Source: Delphinus delphis
Taxonomy: Eukaryota; Chordata; Mammalia; Artiodactyla; Delphinidae
DNA: 64,000 nucleotides
NCBI RefSeq assembly: GCF_949987515.2
Contig: NC_082696.1
Coordinates: 56,140,947-56,204,946 of the forward strand
Direction: 5' to 3'
Shown here piece after piece: positions 59,421-64,000 of the stretch. A program made the position numbers and the translations under genes. Position 1 is the stretch's first letter, and each line of letters begins with the position of its first letter. The notes under the pieces were generated by a model, which saw nothing but the letters and a program-made list of their open reading frames with translations, was not told the DNA's origin and did not search any database.

Positions 59421-60310
59421 TTAATATTTTAAACAATAACAACACGACGGAGTGAAAAGCAAAAGTAGGGACCACTGGACAGAGCACTTAGTACAAATCC
59501 CAGGTTTTTTAAACCATCTCTTAGTAAAAAAGTAAAAAATAAATAAATAAGGGGTTACCTTAACATTTGGCACAAGAATTTCCATTAGAGATGAAACTTT
59601 CTTTGTCTTGAAAAATGCCTTATCAAGCCATAGAAAACAATACTTTTGCAGAGGTGATAGCCAAAGCAAACAGAGCAATAGCGGGGCTTTGTAAAGTGTA
59701 GGAAAATGAGATTTGTTTTCCTCCTGGCAAACGAGAAAGAGGACGTTAGATAGGATGACAAGAGGGAAGAGGAAAGAGGAGCCCAGTGGAATGCTATGAA
59801 ATCCGGACCAAATAAAATTCCCGAGAGATACACTAATAGCAAGGTTCCAACGTAAAGTCATTTGCATTGATGTGATATAGACACTCCTTGTCTTGCTGTC
59901 CTCAAATCAGCTAAGTTTAATGCTACTGGGAATAACTGGTTTAAATGGTTGTTTTGTGGACACTGATGAAAAGGCTTGTTTCCCCTGTGGGTTGGTGCTT
60001 TGTAGAACAGAACCTTCCTAGAATGAGCAGAAATCCTTCTATGGGATGACCTTGAGCATACAACCTTTTCCGCACCCACCACACACCTTTATAAATCTGC
60101 AGAAACCATGTGGAGGGGATTGGACCTGCCTGGGGCATGGTCTGTAAGGATTCTCTGATGATACCTGTGTAGCTTTATAAGAGATTTGGCAAGTCCCACC
60201 TTTCTTCTTATTGAATGCAGTATGACTTTGCCTATCAAAATTGCAATATTTTGAAATAAAAATTTTAGGGTATGCAATTAAAGGTACTGCCCACAAAGAA
60301 TAACTCAAAG
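59421..60310 (-). other. unclassified segment with several overlapping open frames
   Basis: Five overlapping minus-strand frames lie here, the longest 148 codons (59421-59867) and others of 85, 74, 65 and 89. The 148-codon product is rich in hydrophobic and aromatic residues near both ends. It matches no family I know, has no Kozak or splice support, and overlaps another frame of similar quality. Read as chance frames in a slightly less AT-rich segment. Confidence 0.45.
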
Positions 60311-61881
60311 ATCAAAAAACATTCAAAATGAAAAATGTTTGAGTTTCATTCACAAAGTGAAACATTTTTCAGTGTCTAAAGGTAAAAATTAAAAAGACAT
60401 TTAAGTGCTGATATTTGACGTTTGGTGTGTACAAATCAATTTCATAATCTATTTCATTAAATAGGGAACTTACATATTAATGTTAATAACTTATTTATTG
60501 TTCTAACAGGCAAGAAAAGAGTCAAAGTTAGCCAAAGATACCATATGTTGAAATCAGAAATATTTTTGTCAGTAAAAGCTTTTCGAAAACTCAAAAATAC
60601 TAGCATTATTTTTTCAACTAATTTTTAAAATAAAATAATTGTTTTGTAGAACCCAAACTTTTGTCTTCTAATCTGCATGCAGACCTCTGTACACACATGT
60701 GGTAAATAGCCATGATGATAAATGACGTACTTGGCTAATTTTGCCTTTTGACTATGCCAAAGTCATATCAATTTTAAAATACAAAGAAAAAATTCTCCCT
60801 CACTGAGAAGGGAATACTTATACGATATAACCGTCCAACAAATACCGCTTACAGCACCTTTGAAGTAGATATCCTCATGATCATTGCTAATAAAATTAGA
60901 ATAAGTGGTACAGGCTGCTAACAGGTAAAGGTTACAGAAAAAATAAGGTCAAAGAAATGAGATTAGTGACCATAACAAGAAGAATGAGAGCTTGGATCTG
61001 TCTAGACATTCTCTCTATAATTTGTGTAAGGGTGTAAGATCAAATTTTTTAAAACCAAAGTAAAATGAGGAGAAGTTACTATCAACTTTCTTATTCATGA
61101 TTACACATTCTTTTTGTTTGATTGTTTGTTTGTTTGTTATTCACATACTCTGTCGTATCTCATTTTTTTCTTCAACTGAAAAAGTCTGCTGATTTTGTGG
61201 CTATGGACAGTATAACCTATTTCAATAAAAATGCCCATATATGTTTGCAAATTGAGGGTATATGCTTCAAGTAACATACAAAAGGCTAAATATGACCAAA
61301 CAAGTTAAAGCTGGTGGAATGAGGCAAAATGGGTTACACTCATTAATATTGGACCCAGGCTCCAATTTTTAACACTAACTTTTAAAGCAGATATTATAAA
61401 AACACAAATTTAAAAAGAAAAAAAAAGTTCATTCCTTTGCATATAATGTAATTTTTTTAAAACAATCTCAACATTTTATTTAAAACCATTTTTAATTATT
61501 CATCCAGTCATCATTCATCGCACTTTGTTTATAGAACACACTGAACAAATAAAAGTAAGCATTCACTATAATACACAGGATACAAAGATATAAAAAAGGT
61601 GTCATTTAAATATTTTAGCTATCTTCTCACAATTAAATTCTGGTGATAGAATCAGATTTTTGAGTAGCTAATAATTTTTAAGGACTCAAAAAAAAAACCC
61701 CACTCATGTAAAAATTTGGGTTAAAAGACTGCTTTCATTAACTTTTCCTAATTTTCAATGAATTTATTAATCATAAAATCCCATCCATGTTATACAGCCC
61801 CATTTAAAATGTTCTTTTTAGTAAAGATAGTTCATAGTCCATAATCTACCCCAACCCTGATTAAAAAAAAAAAAATCAAAG
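60311..61881. other. AT-rich stretch with (TTTG)n
   Basis: (TTTG)4-5 at 61118-61139 and A-runs at 61410-61425 and 61862-61873. Nothing else recognised. Confidence 0.5.
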
Positions 61882-62290
61882 ATGCTCGCTCAGCCATCTC
61901 AGCTTAAGTTTCAAGCAGTGTCTGGCACAGATGGTAGATATTTGATTTTAAAGACATTCATATTTTTTAAAGCTACCTGTAGTGCTATTTTTAGAAATGG
62001 CAAGCATGATAACACTAATAGATTTTACAGCTATTATAATGCAATTGACAATATAAAATGTAAATTATGGTCTGAACTGGTAAAGAGGGGAATCAATTTG
62101 TGCTTAATCTATTTAAAATTCTTTCTAAAAGTCCCTAAGAATGAAAGACACCTTCCCCCTGTTGCTCATTTAATATTGGCATTTCTATGTGGCAGACGGT
62201 GTCCTTATCCCTGTGCTTCAGCTAAAAAGATTTTTATTAAGACTAAACAAGTGTGAACAGTGCTAATTTCTTGCAGCAGGCCAATATGAA
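61882..62290. other. unique segment, candidate conserved non-coding element
   Basis: No repeat signature. A 124-codon plus frame (61882-62256) spans it, but codon content is A/T-driven and no domain is seen. Words such as TATAATGCAATTGACAATAT and TAATATTGG are homeodomain-like. Whether it is conserved cannot be told from one sequence. Confidence 0.35.
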
Positions 62291-63314
62291 TAACCTTTGG
62301 AATGAGTGTAAATGCCCTGCCTCACCATATGGTTGAGGTTCACATCCTGCCAATAGAATGGACTGAAAAGTAGCCAACATGCTTGAATCCTGCCCTGAGT
62401 ACCATGTTTCATCATTAGCCACCCAATCAAAGAACAGCTACAGAGGAAGGGAGATCATAATGGATGAGAAACATAATCTGATGAACTGTTTGGTGGGCTA
62501 AGCTCTGAAGAAGGGCCAGCTGGGGGTGGATTCTGAAATAGGCAACAGTCACCTTTCAGTACCCCTCATCATCCTTACAATGCTCTTGCCACTTCTTTTC
62601 CTAATACCCACCTACCCTCCCCCTTTTAATAACCCAGAGTCCAGTGATGACTGATATTAATCACTGCTCTGGGCGTACATACCACCATAGACTGCCTCCC
62701 CAAGTCTGTGTTCCAAGCTCTCAAGGTGTGTCTCGAACTTAAAAACTGTATGCGCTTCCTTTAAAGAACATATATTTTCACAGACTCCTAGTCTTAACTT
62801 ATTTTACAAGGTAACTTAAACATACACAAACATAAACTAGATAGAATCTTAGTATACTTTTGGTCCATAGGGAGTTAAAAATTTTTACAAAAAAATTTTT
62901 AAAACCTCTACAATTAGTAAATTTGAATTAATCACAGTTTGCTGCTGTGCTATGATAAATTGCTTGATATTTGAATATGGTATAGTTTCTTCTAGGTTGA
63001 CTACACTACTACACCTTGGGTGAGGATCTAATAAGATCTCACCACTCTGTCTTCCTGGAACCATTGTAAAACTTACTTATAGAGCCTTGGCTTGACATCA
63101 CTTGGTTTGAAAATGTGTGAATGAGATACTATATGCTTAACATCTGGTCATCTCAGTGGTTAACCAGGTAAGACAGATGATTATTTTTATAGATCATCAA
63201 AATAAATATTAAAAAATTAAATATTCTCATGAGAAACTCAAGGAGTATTTTAAGAACCACCACTCTAAAATTTCACCTCTTCTTTCCTCTACCAAAGTAT
63301 AATTACCATATAAG
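62291..63314. other. unclassified stretch
   Basis: 62.3-62.75 kb is a little GC-richer. The rest is AT-rich. AAGAACCACCACTCTA at 63252 recalls an hAT end but is too short to assign. Confidence 0.45.
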
Positions 63315-63510
63315 TAAGATTTAGTGAAATCTTTCCATGTGCCAGACTCTTTATATGTCTTATCTCTGGCAATCCTCCCAACAGTCCTACAAGGTAGCTA
63401 CTGTAATCATTCACATTAAAGATTTAAAAACTAAGATTATACAATTAGGATGCAAATCAAGTCTTAGTGGACTCCAGAGGCTTTTCCCTTAATTACTACA
63501 ATATGCCATC
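63315..63510 (-). repeat. MIR SINE remnant
   Basis: TTTCCATGTGCCAGACTCTT, GGCAATCCTCCCAACAGTCC, TACAAGGTAGCTACTGTAAT and CATTAAAGATTTAAAAACTA match the reversed MIR from tail to core. Confidence 0.75.
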
Positions 63511-64000
63511 TACCAACTTGTTCTCAGCTAGTTGTCCAGTGGAAACGTTCCGAGCAGTCAACTCTCCTTAAAGAGCTGACTACCTCTTCTGAGAATATTT
63601 GCGTTTCCCTACTTCTTATCACACCCAAAATTAATAAAAATAAAAGTAAAAATAACAAAAGATTGGTGGGGAGAGAAACAAATCATTCTGAAACGGCAGA
63701 ATATTTCAAATGGAAGATGGATGAAGATAATATAGATAGCGACTTATTCTCTAATACTTCAATCTGACTGCAGTAGGGGACACATAATAGCTCAATCCAC
63801 TGCAGTTACGTTCTAAATTAATCTTTAGGTATTCCTGGGGTTAGTTGTATATTTGCGGAATGAAAGAAAAAGATGGCAAAACCTTCTTAATTGTTTTCAA
63901 TGTCTTAAAACAAAGAAAATTGAAATATTTCATTTTATGACATGCTTGTATCTCTTTTGTCCTTCCACAAAATTTCCCAGATCAGGCTGATCAAATATAG
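63511..64000. other. AT-rich stretch, nothing recognised
   Basis: Window end. No gene, repeat or RNA feature identified. Confidence 0.5.

Overview
The window reads as nuclear DNA of a cetacean (whale, dolphin or porpoise). The evidence is the set of tRNA-derived SINEs. Seven copies begin with the head shared by the CHR (Cetacea-Hippopotamidae-Ruminantia) family, and three of them are the short, tail-deleted form typical of Cetacea. The LINE-1 copies also match the cetartiodactyl type in their 3' ends. Species-level assignment is inference.

No functional protein-coding gene, exon, RNA gene, operon or CRISPR array can be supported. Overall the sequence is AT-rich and looks like a gene desert or the inside of a very large intron. 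The only recognisable protein-coding sequence is retrotransposon debris: LINE-1 ORF1 and ORF2 remnants at 45.9-48.9 kb (minus), a LINE-1 ORF2 tail at 57.2-57.5 kb (plus), and a LINE-2 reverse-transcriptase fragment at 36.5 kb (plus).

Layout. 0-3 kb: ancient L2, CR1/L3-like and MIR3-like fragments. 2985-3192: young short SINE. 3.2-8.2 kb: long stretch nearly free of recognisable repeats. 8.2-12.2 kb: cluster of L2 fragments in both orientations, with one SINE and an old L1 piece. 13.6-15.9 kb: two DNA-transposon fossils, a MIR and an unclassified GC-richer segment. 17.1-18.4 kb: L2 pieces and an LTR-like remnant carrying what appears to be a poly(A)-only insertion. 20-24.4 kb: three SINEs and MIR/L2/L1 fragments. 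24.4-35.1 kb: mostly unannotatable AT-rich DNA with scattered MIR, MER5A, L2 and L1M. 35.2-42.3 kb: SINEs, L2 reverse-transcriptase remnant, L1M with a 62-bp tandem duplication, MIRs, L2. 42.3-49.0 kb: microsatellites, two ancient L1 pieces in opposite orientation, then a 3.3-kb younger L1 bounded by an 11-bp target-site duplication. 49.7-58.4 kb: MaLR LTR, L2 interrupted by MIR, further MIRs and L2, and a 5'-truncated L1. 58.4-64 kb: mostly unique sequence, including a candidate conserved element at 61.9-62.3 kb, ending with a MIR.

No undescribed multi-gene system is visible. The best leads are small-scale events: the poly(A)-only insertion at 18.14 kb, the 62-bp duplication at 37.0 kb whose two copies differ only at CpG sites, the coexisting SINE forms, the internally deleted L1, and two stretches that deserve a conservation check. 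Family names were assigned by eye from recalled consensus features, not by database search.
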